Below are positions 10,065 to 19,629 of a DNA stretch of 64,000 nt, one piece after another (position 1 is the first letter of the stretch; each line of letters starts with the position of its first letter). Origin of the DNA: Bifidobacterium catulorum. Lineage in GTDB: Bacteria; Actinomycetota; Actinomycetes; Actinomycetales; Bifidobacteriaceae. The notes beneath the pieces are model-generated. The model was not told the origin of the DNA, made no database searches, and saw only the letters and a program-made list of their open reading frames with translations. A program made the translations under genes and the position numbers. The stretch is taken from contig NZ_QFFN01000003.1 of assembly GCF_003129925.1 (NCBI RefSeq), forward strand, positions 90,061 through 154,060. The letters run 5' to 3'.

Positions 10065-10790
10065 GTGGAGTCCAAGACGACCATTCTGATTGTGGATGAC
10101 GATCAGGCGTTGGACGAGATGCTGTCCATCGTCCTCGAATCCGAAGGTTTCGCCACCGTGGTCTGCTATGACGGTCTGCGTGCCGTGGAGATGTTCCCCA
10201 CCATCAGTCCCGACCTCATCCTGCTCGACGTCATGCTTCCCGGGCTTGACGGCGTGGAGGTGGCCAAGGAGATCCGCGGCGCCTCCCAGGTGCCGATCAT
10301 CATGCTTACCGCGAAATCGGATACGAGGGATGTGGTCAGTGGTCTGGAGGCCGGGGCCGACGACTATGTGGCCAAGCCGTTCAAGGTGGCCGAGCTGGTG
10401 GCCAGGATCAAGGCGCGTCTCCGTGTGGCCGCCCCGCTGCTCCAGGCGAGGGACGAGGGACGGGGCGATGTCCAGGTCATCAACGAGGGTGGTGTCTCCA
10501 TCAACCGTGCTGAGCACACCGCCACGAAGAACGGCGTCGACCTCAACCTCACCCCCATGGAGTTCGAGCTGTTGTTCGTCCTCGCCGCCAACAGCGGCGA
10601 GGTGCTCAGCCGGGGGGAGCTGCTGGAAAAGGTGTGGGGCTATCAGAGTTCCGGCGACGCCCGGTTGGTGAACGTGCATGTCCAGCGTCTGCGCCAAAAG
10701 GTCGAGGACAATCCCGAGCATCCGCATATCATCCAGACGGTCCGCGGGATCGGATACAAGTTCGTGCCTCCCGCCGGGGCCGCTGCCTGA
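10065..10790 (+). CDS. mtrA: Response regulator MtrA
   Basis: This 241-residue OmpR-family regulator has an N-terminal receiver domain with acidic pocket VDDD, phosphoacceptor Asp55 in LLDVMLPG, and the switch lysine in AKPF. The C-terminal winged helix ends in VRGIGYKF. I place the start at GTG 10065 behind AAGGAGAG (10052-10059), which gives the conserved TTILIVDDD N-terminus. It is followed by its sensor kinase and lpqB, the standard actinobacterial MtrAB-LpqB arrangement controlling cell-wall metabolism and division. Confidence 0.95.
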   Translation: MESKTTILIVDDDQALDEMLSIVLESEGFATVVCYDGLRAVEMFPTISPDLILLDVMLPGLDGVEVAKEIRGASQVPIIMLTAKSDTRDVVSGLEAGADDYVAKPFKVAELVARIKARLRVAAPLLQARDEGRGDVQVINEGGVSINRAEHTATKNGVDLNLTPMEFELLFVLAANSGEVLSRGELLEKVWGYQSSGDARLVNVHVQRLRQKVEDNPEHPHIIQTVRGIGYKFVPPAGAAA

Positions 10791-10812
10791 GGCGTCAACG
10801 ACGGGAACGACC

Positions 10813-12528
10813 ATGATGGGGAACGAGCCCTCCTCGGACAAGGGGATTCCGCTGCTTCGGCTATGGCGACGGGTGCGCGCCGCCATACGTCGTTCCCTGC
10901 AACGGCGCATCATCGTCGTCGTCGTCCTGATGTCGCTGGCGATTGCCTTCGGCTTCTCCGTCGTGTCCGTCTTCTCGGTGCGCTCCACCCTGCTCAAGCA
11001 GGCGTCGGAGCAATCGCAACGGGACTTCACCGAGGAGGTCCAGCGCGCGCAGGCGAATCTGGATTCCTCCGATGTGATCAATCGCATAGACTACCAGCGT
11101 CTGATCACGGACCTCGCATCCACCCTGCAGGATGAGGGGAGTTCGAATCTCCTGGGCGTCTACATCGTCGGGGAGTCGGGGGAGTACGATTCGGTCGTTC
11201 CGGTGTCCACGGATCCGGAATACATGGGCCTGATCTCCGATGCCATGCGCGGAGAGGTCTCCTCCGACAAGGCGGGTGACATCTTCTACCAGCCGGTGGG
11301 TTATGGTCGTGAGAACCGGTCCGATCTGCCGGGCGCCATCCTGGGGGCCTCGCTGACCATGCCCGATGGCGACGATGTCAGCCTGTTCGCAGCATACTCA
11401 TACGAGTCGCAGGAACGTTCGGTCATGAGCATACAGACCACCCTGCTGTCCTGCTCCCTGGTGCTCAGCGTGGTGATCGGTCTGATGACCTGGAGGGTGC
11501 TCCGCGGCATCATACGCCCTGTTGAATCCGTGGCCGTGGCCGCGGAGTATCTGTCCGACGGCAACCGTTCCGCAAGGGTGAAGGTCGATCGTTACGACGA
11601 GATCGGCGTACTCCAGCGTTCGTTCAACGAGATGGCCGACACGTTGAACACCACGATCGAGGAGCTGGAGACCATCAGCTCCATGCAGCGTCGCTTCGTC
11701 TCCGATGTGAGCCATGAGCTCCGGACCCCGGTGACCACCATCCGGATGGCGTCCGACCTGCTGGAATCAAGGAAGGGCGATTTCGATCCGACCACGGCCC
11801 GCACCGTGGAACTGCTCGGCGAGCAGACCACGCGCTTCCAGGACATACTCGCCGATCTGCTGGAGATCTCCCGCTACGATGCCGGGTCGGCGGCGGCCGA
11901 CCTCATCGCCATGGATGTACGCAGTCCCATCAACGAAGCGGTTCGCGACGTCGCCGAGATCGCGCAGGCGAGGCAGGTGCCGATCGATGTGACGCTACCC
12001 GGACGCGAGGTCTACGCCGACATCGACGCCCGACGCATCGAGCGCATACTGAGGAACCTGTTGGGCAACGCCGTGGACTTCGCCGAGGGGAATCCGGTCG
12101 AGGTGCGCGTCGGTGCGAACGAGACGGGTGTGGTCGTCGGGGTGAGGGACTACGGCGCCGGCATCAGCCAGGAGAACCTGCCCCATGTATTCGACCGGTT
12201 CTGGCGCGCGGATGTCTCGCGCTCCCGCATCACCGGAGGCACCGGACTGGGGCTGTCCATATCCCAGCAGGACGCCCGCCTGCACCACGGCGGCATTGAT
12301 GTACGGTCCGCATTGGGCAAGGGCACCTGGTTCCTGCTGTCCATTCCGGTTAAGTCGGGGGAGAGGCCCCGGCCGGAGCAGTATCCGGTCCGGTTCGCCG
12401 ATGCCACGTCGATGAACGTGCTTGGGCGTTTCCTCCCCGGAGACGTCCGACGCGAGGGTTGGCGGAAGGCGGAGGAAGACGATGCACAGGGAACCGCGGA
12501 AAGCGGAGGTGAGCGTGGCGATGCGTAA
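10813..12528 (+). CDS. mtrB: Sensor histidine kinase MtrB
   Basis: This 571-residue membrane kinase has TM1 at about residues 33-57, an extracytoplasmic sensor region, TM2 around 215-235, then HAMP and a HisKA box with phosphoacceptor His301 in SHELRTP. The HATPase domain has FDRFWR and the G-box GGTGLGLSI. The start is the ATG at 10813 or the adjacent one at 10816. It overlaps the lpqB start by eight bases, which argues for coupled translation. It phosphorylates MtrA. Confidence 0.94.
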   Translation: MMGNEPSSDKGIPLLRLWRRVRAAIRRSLQRRIIVVVVLMSLAIAFGFSVVSVFSVRSTLLKQASEQSQRDFTEEVQRAQANLDSSDVINRIDYQRLITDLASTLQDEGSSNLLGVYIVGESGEYDSVVPVSTDPEYMGLISDAMRGEVSSDKAGDIFYQPVGYGRENRSDLPGAILGASLTMPDGDDVSLFAAYSYESQERSVMSIQTTLLSCSLVLSVVIGLMTWRVLRGIIRPVESVAVAAEYLSDGNRSARVKVDRYDEIGVLQRSFNEMADTLNTTIEELETISSMQRRFVSDVSHELRTPVTTIRMASDLLESRKGDFDPTTARTVELLGEQTTRFQDILADLLEISRYDAGSAAADLIAMDVRSPINEAVRDVAEIAQARQVPIDVTLPGREVYADIDARRIERILRNLLGNAVDFAEGNPVEVRVGANETGVVVGVRDYGAGISQENLPHVFDRFWRADVSRSRITGGTGLGLSISQQDARLHHGGIDVRSALGKGTWFLLSIPVKSGERPRPEQYPVRFADATSMNVLGRFLPGDVRREGWRKAEEDDAQGTAESGGERGDA

Positions 12529-14263
12529 GGTGACGGTCTGCGGCCGAATGATTCGCGGTGTCGCCGCCGTATGCGTCGGCGTCATGGTCCTCGGTGGCCT
12601 GAGCGCGTGCTCACTGACGCTCGGTCTGCCGACGGACGGACCGGTACAGCGGCTTTCGCAGGTCCAACGCGAGGACCACCGTGTATTCATCGATCCCCAG
12701 GGCCCAACGGACGACGCCACGCCGGGGGAGATCGTCAGAGGATTCCTCGCCGCCCTGCCGGCGGGGCCGCAGACGGACGGGTTCAAGGTGGCCCGGCAGT
12801 TCCTCACGGAGGCCGCGGCCAAGTCGTGGAAGCCCGAGACCGGTGTCGTGGTCTTTCACGGGGAGCCTGACCTGCGCGTCTCCGGGGCCGATGCCGCCAC
12901 CGCGTCCGGGGCAGGCGCCGGACATGCGCAGGTCGACATGTCGTTCAGTGAAGTGGGGTCGATTGACCGCGACGGCGTCTTCGCCACGACCGGCGCCTCG
13001 CAGTCGGTCCACAAGGGTCTGACGCTCGCGAGGATCGATGGCCAATGGCGCATCGACAGGCTCCCGGCGGGAATCATGATCGAGGAATCCGATTTCCAGC
13101 AGGTGTTCCGTCAGGTGCAGCTCTACCAACGTTCCAGCTCGGCCGATACGCTCGTGCCCGACACCAGATGGTTCGGATGGAAGCAGTGGCGTACGCTCGC
13201 GGTCCGTGAGCTGCTCGACGGTTCTGCCCCATGGCTGGGCGATGCCGTCCATGCCGCATCGAACGGCAAGGTGAAGCTCGCCATGGATTCCGTGCCCTCC
13301 TCCGGCAGCCAGATCGACGTGAGGCTTTCCGATGCCGCGACCCTCTCCAGCGACGACCGTGCGATGCTGGTCCGCCAGATCAGGCTTACGCTCGGAGACG
13401 GCAACGACGATTATGACCTGCGCATCATCGACAGTTCCGGACTGGACCTGTCCGACGCCGATTCCCACATCACATTGGGTGTGGAGCAGCCGGCGAGGCA
13501 TCTCTACACCCTGTCGAACCGCTCCGTCGTGTCGATTCCGTCGCAGAACCTCATCAAACTGGGCGAGGTGGAGAACGGCAAGGACGCTCGTTCCCTCGCC
13601 TTCACGTCCCGTGGCGGCGCCGTGCTGGATTCCTCGGGGACGGTGCAGTGCTTCGACCGGGGCGTCACCCCATGCGGCACGCTGTTCGACGGACGTCGCG
13701 CCCGGGTCATAACCGCCGGGACGGGGCGTGAGATATGGATGGCCGACTCGCGTGGGAACATCGCCATCGACACCGTTGACGGGGACGACGAGCATTCCCT
13801 CCTCCATGTGCCGTGGCTGGACGGGGTGAGCGTCAACGCGATGGCGGTGTCCCCGGAAGGGTCGCGCATCGTCATCGCCTTCGACGACGCCGGTGACGCC
13901 TCGTCCCGTGTGGTCATGGCGGGGGTGAGACGTGACGCCGAGAACCATGTGGCGGGACTCAGCGGAGCCTTCACGGTGCTGTCCCGCGCCTCCGGCGTGA
14001 ACGCGGTGACGTTCTACAACGACACCACCGTCGTCTATTCCACGAAGGGCTCCCTGAGCGGATACCAGCAGCTCGCCCCGGGGCCTGAGTCCACGCAGCA
14101 ACTGCCGAAGAACACCGTGGCGCTCGCGTCGGCGCAGATCGACCAGACGCTGAGTCTCATAGCGTTGGATGATTCCGGCAACGTTCGGTATGCGCGCGGT
14201 TCGCTCGCCTCCGCCTGGAGGATGCTGGACCTGCAGACCACTGCGATATCCAGCGGCGTATGA
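12521..14263 (+). CDS. lpqB: Lipoprotein LpqB, MtrAB accessory protein
   Basis: This 580-residue protein has a lipoprotein signal and lipobox LSAC (Cys30). It has the GerMN-like domain expected in the first half and a beta-propeller-like C-terminal half, as in other LpqB proteins. It sits on the outer face of the membrane and modulates MtrB in mycobacteria. I start at ATG 12521, with GGAGGTGAG seven bases upstream inside the end of mtrB. It ends the three-gene unit; the fru regulatory region follows. Confidence 0.93.
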   Translation: MRKVTVCGRMIRGVAAVCVGVMVLGGLSACSLTLGLPTDGPVQRLSQVQREDHRVFIDPQGPTDDATPGEIVRGFLAALPAGPQTDGFKVARQFLTEAAAKSWKPETGVVVFHGEPDLRVSGADAATASGAGAGHAQVDMSFSEVGSIDRDGVFATTGASQSVHKGLTLARIDGQWRIDRLPAGIMIEESDFQQVFRQVQLYQRSSSADTLVPDTRWFGWKQWRTLAVRELLDGSAPWLGDAVHAASNGKVKLAMDSVPSSGSQIDVRLSDAATLSSDDRAMLVRQIRLTLGDGNDDYDLRIIDSSGLDLSDADSHITLGVEQPARHLYTLSNRSVVSIPSQNLIKLGEVENGKDARSLAFTSRGGAVLDSSGTVQCFDRGVTPCGTLFDGRRARVITAGTGREIWMADSRGNIAIDTVDGDDEHSLLHVPWLDGVSVNAMAVSPEGSRIVIAFDDAGDASSRVVMAGVRRDAENHVAGLSGAFTVLSRASGVNAVTFYNDTTVVYSTKGSLSGYQQLAPGPESTQQLPKNTVALASAQIDQTLSLIALDDSGNVRYARGSLASAWRMLDLQTTAISSGV

Positions 14264-14334
14264 GCGACACGCCGTCGTTGCTGTCGCCGACACGCACAGC
14301 GATGAAGGAAATGTTCGATAATCTTTCAAAAAAT

Positions 14335-14377
14335 AACGTTTTCCAACAAATAAGCGGTTTTTTTGTTGGAAAACGTT
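14335..14377. promoter_or_regulatory. Perfect 16-bp inverted repeat upstream of fruE
   Basis: The arms 14335-14350 and 14362-14377 are perfect reverse complements separated by 11 bases. Each contains AACGTT and TTGGAAAACGTT-type sequence, which resembles operator half-sites of LacI-family sugar regulators. It sits about 70-110 bases upstream of a plausible fru promoter. It has no U-run on either side, so a regulator site is more likely than a terminator, though it could also end lpqB transcripts by a factor-dependent route. Confidence 0.6.
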
Positions 14378-14426
14378 GCGTGAAACGTCGATAACCACAC
14401 TGTTACCGTTTTGTTATCGGATGGTG

Positions 14427-14527
14427 TTGAGTGAGCGTTAACGAGGCTCTAATGTAAAAAACATCAACAGATGAACAAACGTCTGTTACGGCAACAGAGC
14501 GTTCTGTTGTCTTACTCAAGGAGGAGT
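14427..14527 (+). promoter_or_regulatory. Candidate fruEKFG promoter, leader hairpin and strong RBS
   Basis: A TTGAGT at 14427-14432 and TCTAAT at 14448-14453 could form a promoter with a short 15-base spacer. The leader contains a 7-bp hairpin (14492-14498 with 14503-14509). A strong ribosome site AAGGAGGAG (14518-14526) lies just before the fruE ATG. The promoter call is tentative. Confidence 0.35.
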
Positions 14528-14530
14528 TAC

Positions 14531-15523
14531 ATGAAGAAAGCAATCAAGTCGGGTCTGGCGGCAGTCGTCGCAGCTTCCACTCTCGTCGGCCTCGCGGCCT
14601 GCGGTGGCAGCAGCTCCAGCGATGGCGGCTCTAGCGACAGCGGCCAGAAGACCGTCGGCTTCGTCGCCGTCGGCCCCGAGGGTGGCTTCCGTACCGCTAA
14701 CGAGAACGACATCAAGCAGGCGTTCAAGGACGCCGGCTTCAACCTCGTCTACTCTCCGACGCAGAACAACGATCAGCAGAAGCAGATCCAGGCATTCAAC
14801 AAGTTCGTCAACGACGAGGTGGATGCGATCATCCTGTCCTCCACCGAGGATTCCGGTTGGGATGACTCCCTGAAGAAGGCCGCCGAGGCCGAGATTCCGG
14901 TCTTCACCGTCGACCGTAACGTCGAGGTCAAGGACGCGGAGGCCAAGAAGGCCATCGTCTCCCACATCGGACCGTCCAACGAGTGGGCCGGCGAGCAGGC
15001 CGCCGAGCGCATCGCCAAGGACTTCCCGAACGGTGCCAACGGCTTCATCCTGGAAGGCCCCGCAGGCCTGTCCGTGGTGAAGGACCGTGGAACCGGTTGG
15101 GAGAACAAGGTCGCCTCCAACATCAAGGTCCTTGAGTCCCAGTCCGCCAACTGGTCCACCGACGAGGCCAAGACCGTGACCGCCGGTCTGCTCGACAAGT
15201 ACAAGGCCAAGAACCCGCAGTTCATCTTCGCCCAGAACGATGAGATGGGCATCGGCGCCGCTCAGGCCGTCGACGCCGCCGGACTCAAGGGCAAGGTCAA
15301 GATCGTGACCATCGACGGTACCGAGGCCGCCCTGAAGGCCGTCGTCGCCGGCGATCTCGACTTCGTCATCGAGTACAACCCGATCTTCGGCAAGGAGACC
15401 GCCCAGGCCGTGAAGGACAAGCTGGACGGAAAGACCCCGGAGGCCGACATCCAGATCGAATCCAAGACCTTCGACGCCGCAGCCGCCAAGACGGCCCTCG
15501 ACTCCGGCGAGCGCAAGTACTGA
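14531..15523 (+). CDS. fruE: Sugar ABC transporter substrate-binding lipoprotein (FruE-type)
   Basis: This 330-residue periplasmic-binding-protein-like lipoprotein has lipobox VGLAAC (Cys24), then a Ser/Gly-rich linker and a type I sugar-binding fold (FVAVGPEGGF at the start, TVDRNVE around the hinge, QNDEMGIGA near the C-lobe). The gene order and proteins match the fructose importer FruEKFG described in B. longum; substrate is taken from that similarity. It is the first gene of the operon and is followed by a strong stem-loop, as expected for a binding protein made in excess over the permeases. Confidence 0.9.
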   Translation: MKKAIKSGLAAVVAASTLVGLAACGGSSSSDGGSSDSGQKTVGFVAVGPEGGFRTANENDIKQAFKDAGFNLVYSPTQNNDQQKQIQAFNKFVNDEVDAIILSSTEDSGWDDSLKKAAEAEIPVFTVDRNVEVKDAEAKKAIVSHIGPSNEWAGEQAAERIAKDFPNGANGFILEGPAGLSVVKDRGTGWENKVASNIKVLESQSANWSTDEAKTVTAGLLDKYKAKNPQFIFAQNDEMGIGAAQAVDAAGLKGKVKIVTIDGTEAALKAVVAGDLDFVIEYNPIFGKETAQAVKDKLDGKTPEADIQIESKTFDAAAAKTALDSGERKY

Positions 15524-15561
15524 TTCGGTACCGAACGCCTCATAAGCCAAACGCATTGCAT

Positions 15562-15602
15562 TGAACGGTGTATCAGCGGACGACCCTCTGATACACCGTT
15601 CA
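15562..15602 (+). promoter_or_regulatory. Intercistronic stem-loop between fruE and fruK
   Basis: A perfect 15-bp stem (15562-15576 with 15588-15602) with an 11-base loop lies 39 bases after the fruE stop. It lacks a U-run. Such structures after binding-protein genes usually protect the upstream message from 3' decay or partly stop transcription, lowering fruKFG expression relative to fruE. Confidence 0.7.
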
Positions 15603-15658
15603 GCATGTCTGGCGCAAATGTCACAAAACGATAACATCCCCTTTCGTAAGGCAAAGAC

Positions 15659-17188
15659 ATGACAGATAAACAACCGATCGTCGTGATGAAGGGTATCACG
15701 ATCGAATTCCCTGGTGTCAAGGCTCTGGACGGTGTCAATCTTCGTCTCTTCCCCGGCGAGGTCCACGCTCTCATGGGTGAGAACGGCGCCGGCAAGTCCA
15801 CGATGATCAAGGCCCTGACCGGCGTGTACAAGATCGACGCAGGCTCCATCACCGTCGACGGCAAGCCCACGCAGCTCAACGGCACTCTGGACGCCCAGAA
15901 CGCCGGTATCGCCACCGTGTACCAGGAAGTCAACCTGTGCACCAACCTCTCCATCGGCGAGAACGTGATGCTCGGCCACGAGAAGCGCGGCCCGTTCGGC
16001 ATCGACTGGAAGAAGACCCACGCCGAGGCACGCAAGCACCTCGCCAAGATGGGCCTTGACCATCTCAACCCCCGCGCACCGCTGAGCTCGATCTCCATCG
16101 CCATGCAGCAGCTGGTCGCCATCGCACGCGCCATGGTCATCGACGCCAAGGTGCTCATCCTCGACGAACCGACCTCCTCGCTGGACGCCAACGAGGTCCA
16201 GGACCTGTTCGCCATCATGCGCAAGGTCCGCGACTCCGGAGTGGCCATCCTCTTCGTCTCCCACTTCCTCGACCAGATCTATGAGATCACCGACCGTCTG
16301 ACGATTCTGCGCAACGGCCAGTTCATCAAGGAGGTCATGACCAAGGAGACGCCGCGCGACGAGCTCATCGGCATGATGATCGGCAAGTCCGCCGCCGAGC
16401 TGAGCCAGATCGGCGCCAAGAAGGCGCGCCGGGAGATCAAACCCGGCGAAAAGCCCGTCGTCACCATCAAGCAGCTTGGCCGCAAGGGACAGATCGAGCC
16501 AACGAACCAGGACGTGTACGCGGGCGAGGTCGTCGGCTTCGCAGGTCTGCTTGGCTCCGGTCGTACCGAGCTCGGCCGTCTGATGTTCGGCGCCGACAAG
16601 CCCGACCACGGCGAGTACATGCTCAATGGCAAGAAGGTCAACATCGACAGCCCGTACGTCGCGCTGAAGAACGGCATCGCCTACTCCACCGAGAACCGTC
16701 GAGACGAAGGCATCGTCGCCGACCTGACCGTCCGCCAGAACATGCTCATCGCCCTGCAGGCCATCCGCGGCATGTTCAACCCGATTCCCAAGAAGGAAGC
16801 GGACGAGATCGTCGACAAGTACATGAAGGAGCTCAACGTCCGTCCGCCGGATCCGAACAAGCTCATCAAGAACCTCTCCGGCGGCAACCAGCAGAAGGTG
16901 CTGATCGCCCGCTGGCTCGCCATCCAGCCCAAGCTGCTCATCCTCGACGAGCCGACCCGAGGCATCGACATCGGCGCCAAGGCCGAGATCCAGCAGAAGG
17001 TCCTCGAACTCGCCGCCGAGGGCATGGGCGTGGTCTTCATCTCCTCCGAGCTCGAAGAGGTGGTTCGACTCTCCGACACCATCACCGTGCTCAAGGACCA
17101 CAAGAAGATCGCAGACATCGTAAACGACGACACCGTCTCGCAGGCAACCATCGTCGAGACGATCGCAAATTCCGGAAAGGAGGCGTGA
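15659..17188 (+). CDS. fruK: Sugar ABC transporter ATPase (FruK-type, two domains)
   Basis: This 509-residue protein has two ABC domains in tandem, as in RbsA/MglA ATPases. The first has Walker A GENGAGKST (40-48) and DEPTSSLD. The second has the degenerate loop GLLGSGRTE in place of Walker A, signature LSGGNQQK and DEPTRGID. It powers the FruFG permease. It starts 56 bases after the intercistronic hairpin and is followed after one base by fruF. Confidence 0.93.
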   Translation: MTDKQPIVVMKGITIEFPGVKALDGVNLRLFPGEVHALMGENGAGKSTMIKALTGVYKIDAGSITVDGKPTQLNGTLDAQNAGIATVYQEVNLCTNLSIGENVMLGHEKRGPFGIDWKKTHAEARKHLAKMGLDHLNPRAPLSSISIAMQQLVAIARAMVIDAKVLILDEPTSSLDANEVQDLFAIMRKVRDSGVAILFVSHFLDQIYEITDRLTILRNGQFIKEVMTKETPRDELIGMMIGKSAAELSQIGAKKARREIKPGEKPVVTIKQLGRKGQIEPTNQDVYAGEVVGFAGLLGSGRTELGRLMFGADKPDHGEYMLNGKKVNIDSPYVALKNGIAYSTENRRDEGIVADLTVRQNMLIALQAIRGMFNPIPKKEADEIVDKYMKELNVRPPDPNKLIKNLSGGNQQKVLIARWLAIQPKLLILDEPTRGIDIGAKAEIQQKVLELAAEGMGVVFISSELEEVVRLSDTITVLKDHKKIADIVNDDTVSQATIVETIANSGKEA

Positions 17189-17189
17189 G

Positions 17190-18263
17190 ATGGCAGCAGC
17201 AGAGAAGAAGGACGACAAGAACAACGTCGTCGCCAAGCTCCTCGGCAACAACCTGACCTGGTCGGTCGTCGCACTGATCGCGCTGATCATCATCTGCACC
17301 ATCGTCGACCACCAGTTCCTCAACCTCTCGTGGAACGACAACACGGGTGGTCTCGCGGGCCCGCTGATCACCATGCTTCAGGAATCCGCCCGATACCTGA
17401 TGATCGCCACCGGCATGACCCTGGTCATCTCCACCGCCGGCATCGATCTGTCCGTCGGCTCCGTCATGGCCGTGGCCGGCGCCACCGCCATGCAGCTGCT
17501 GACCAACGGCACCAACGTCTGGGTCGCCATCCTTGTGGCCCTCGCCATCGGTCTGGTCATCGGTTCCGTCAACGGCGTGCTGGTCTCCATCCTCGGACTT
17601 CAGCCGTTCATCACCACCCTGATCATGATGCTCGCCGGCCGAGGCATCGCCAAGGTCATCACCTCCGGTGAGAACACCGACGCCTCCCAGGTCGCCGGCG
17701 GCGAACCCCTGCGCTGGATGGCCAACGGCTTCATCCTCGGCATCCCCGCCAACTTCGTCATCGCCCTCGTCATCGTCATCGCGGTCGGCCTGGTCTCCCG
17801 CAAGACGGCCATGGGAATGATGATCGAATCCGTCGGCATCAATCAGGAAGCCAGCCGCATGACCGGCATCAACCCCCGAAAGATCCTCTTCCTTGTCTAT
17901 GCGATCTCCGGCGTTCTCGCCGCCATCGCAGGTCTGTTCGCCACCGCATCCGTGATGCGCGTCGACGTGGTCAAGACCGGTCAGGATCTCGAAATGTACG
18001 CGATTCTCGCGGTCGTCATCGGCGGCACCTCGCTGCTCGGCGGCAAGTTCTCCCTTGCGGGCAGCGCCCTCGGCGCCGTCATCATCGCGATGATTCGCAA
18101 GACCATCATCACCCTCGGTGTCGATTCGGCCGCAACCCCGGCCTTCTTCGCCGCCGTGGTCATCATCATCTGTGTGATGCAGGCTCCGAAGGTTCACAAC
18201 CTGAGCGCCGAGCTGAAGCGTAAGCGCGCGCTCAAGGATTCTCAGAAGGCGGTGGCAGCATGA
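17190..18263 (+). CDS. fruF: Sugar ABC transporter permease (FruF-type)
   Basis: This 357-residue permease of the RbsC/BPD_transp_2 family has about ten hydrophobic segments, the GIDLSVGSVMA motif (around residue 85) and the GINQEASRMTGI cytoplasmic loop that meets the ATPase. GGAAAGGAGG precedes the ATG. It pairs with FruG to form the membrane channel. Confidence 0.92.
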   Translation: MAAAEKKDDKNNVVAKLLGNNLTWSVVALIALIIICTIVDHQFLNLSWNDNTGGLAGPLITMLQESARYLMIATGMTLVISTAGIDLSVGSVMAVAGATAMQLLTNGTNVWVAILVALAIGLVIGSVNGVLVSILGLQPFITTLIMMLAGRGIAKVITSGENTDASQVAGGEPLRWMANGFILGIPANFVIALVIVIAVGLVSRKTAMGMMIESVGINQEASRMTGINPRKILFLVYAISGVLAAIAGLFATASVMRVDVVKTGQDLEMYAILAVVIGGTSLLGGKFSLAGSALGAVIIAMIRKTIITLGVDSAATPAFFAAVVIIICVMQAPKVHNLSAELKRKRALKDSQKAVAA

Positions 18264-19279
18264 GTTCCGCAGCAGTGACTCCAAAGGCCGAGAAGGCCAA
18301 GGGCGGCAAGTTCGACGCCCAAATGATTCCGACGATCGCCGCCGTGGTGATCTTCATCCTGATGCTGATCATGGGTCAGGTGCTGTTCGGCACCTACTTC
18401 AGGCTCGGCTTCATCTCCTCGCTGTTCATCGACCACGCCTACCTGATCATCCTCGCCGTCGCCATGACGTTGCCGATCCTCACCGGCGGCATCGACCTGT
18501 CCGTCGGTGCCATCGTGGCCATCACGGCCGTCGTCGGCATGAAGATGCTCAACGGCGGAACCCCCGCCCCGCTGGTCCTCGTCGTCATGCTGCTCATCGG
18601 TGCCGCTTTCGGCCTGCTCGCCGGCGTGCTGATCGAGGAATTCAACATGCAGCCGTTCATCGCGACGCTGTCGACCATGTTCCTCGCCCGAGGCATCGCA
18701 TCCATCATCTCCACCGACTCCCTGACCATGCCGGCCAACAACGGCTATGCGTGGATCGGCGGCGAAGGCTGGAAGATCATCGACAATCCGAAGATCGCCA
18801 ACGATCTGAGCATCAACCTCGGTGTGATCATCGCGATCGTCGTGGTCGTGTTCGGCTACATCCTGCTGCATCACACCCGCACCGGACGCACGATCTACGC
18901 CATCGGCGGCTCCCGTTCCTCGGCCGAGCTCATGGGTCTGCCGGTCAAGCGCACGCAGTACGTCATCTACCTGACGTCCGCCACGCTCGCCGCGCTGGCC
19001 TCCATCGTCTACACCGCCAACATCGGTTCCGCGAAGAACACGGTGGGTGTCGGCTGGGAGCTCGACGCCGTCGCCTCCGTCGTCATCGGCGGTACGATCA
19101 TCACCGGCGGCTTCGGTTACGTGCTTGGCTCCGTGCTGGGTGCCCTGGTCCGCTCCATCCTTGAGCCGCTGACCACCGACTTCGGCGTTCCCGCCGAGGC
19201 CGTGCAGATCGTGGTCGGCGTGATGATCCTCATCTTCGTTGTCCTTCAGCGTGCGGTCACCGCATTCAAGAAGGAATAG
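18260..19279 (+). CDS. fruG: Sugar ABC transporter permease (FruG-type)
   Basis: This 339-residue RbsC-family permease has GGIDLSVGAIVA (about residue 75) and an ATPase-contact loop with GGSRSSAELMGL. It overlaps fruF by four bases (ATGA), so translation is coupled. It is the last gene of the fru operon and is followed within 26 bases by a terminator. Confidence 0.92.
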   Translation: MSSAAVTPKAEKAKGGKFDAQMIPTIAAVVIFILMLIMGQVLFGTYFRLGFISSLFIDHAYLIILAVAMTLPILTGGIDLSVGAIVAITAVVGMKMLNGGTPAPLVLVVMLLIGAAFGLLAGVLIEEFNMQPFIATLSTMFLARGIASIISTDSLTMPANNGYAWIGGEGWKIIDNPKIANDLSINLGVIIAIVVVVFGYILLHHTRTGRTIYAIGGSRSSAELMGLPVKRTQYVIYLTSATLAALASIVYTANIGSAKNTVGVGWELDAVASVVIGGTIITGGFGYVLGSVLGALVRSILEPLTTDFGVPAEAVQIVVGVMILIFVVLQRAVTAFKKE

Positions 19280-19304
19280 CAACGGTTCATTTCCCTCCTT
19301 CGGA

Positions 19305-19337
19305 GAGGCCCGTCGGGATTTCCCGGCGGGCCTCTTT
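19305..19337 (+). terminator. Terminator of the fru operon
   Basis: A 14-bp stem (one G-U pair) with arms 19305-19318 and 19321-19334 closes on a very short loop and runs into CTCTTT. It begins 26 bases after the fruG stop. Confidence 0.75.
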
Positions 19338-19629
19338 GCCGTTGACGGGGCGACGATTCGCGCCACTGACGAGTGGCTTGCGCCGGTCGAGGCCGACGAG
19401 GTGACGGCGTTGGAGGGAATATGATGTGTCATACGATTCGGCGAATAACTGTCCATTATCTGAGCAAATATCTCATTGTTGTCTCATAGGGTACAAGATG
19501 GTGACAGCCTCCAAGAGGGAAGCCAAAGCTCCGCATCGTCGCCGGGCGTCGTGATGCGGAACGCCAACCGCCGACCGCATCCGGAGCCGGGCCGCGATGC
19601 ACTTCATGTGAGAGAAAGACATAACCATC
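19338..19629. other. Intergenic region before the MFS gene
   Basis: This stretch holds no credible gene. It carries the presumed promoter region of the transporter gene at 19630; an AT-richer segment at 19420-19500 is the most likely promoter zone, but I cannot assign clear boxes. AGAGAAAGAC just before 19630 is a weak ribosome site. Confidence 0.4.

Noticed and set aside
14516..17374. A 952-codon open frame on the minus strand opposite fruE and fruK
   Set aside because: It is the mirror of two well-supported genes, and its product is low-complexity Asp/Gly/Val-rich; a typical GC-driven shadow frame.
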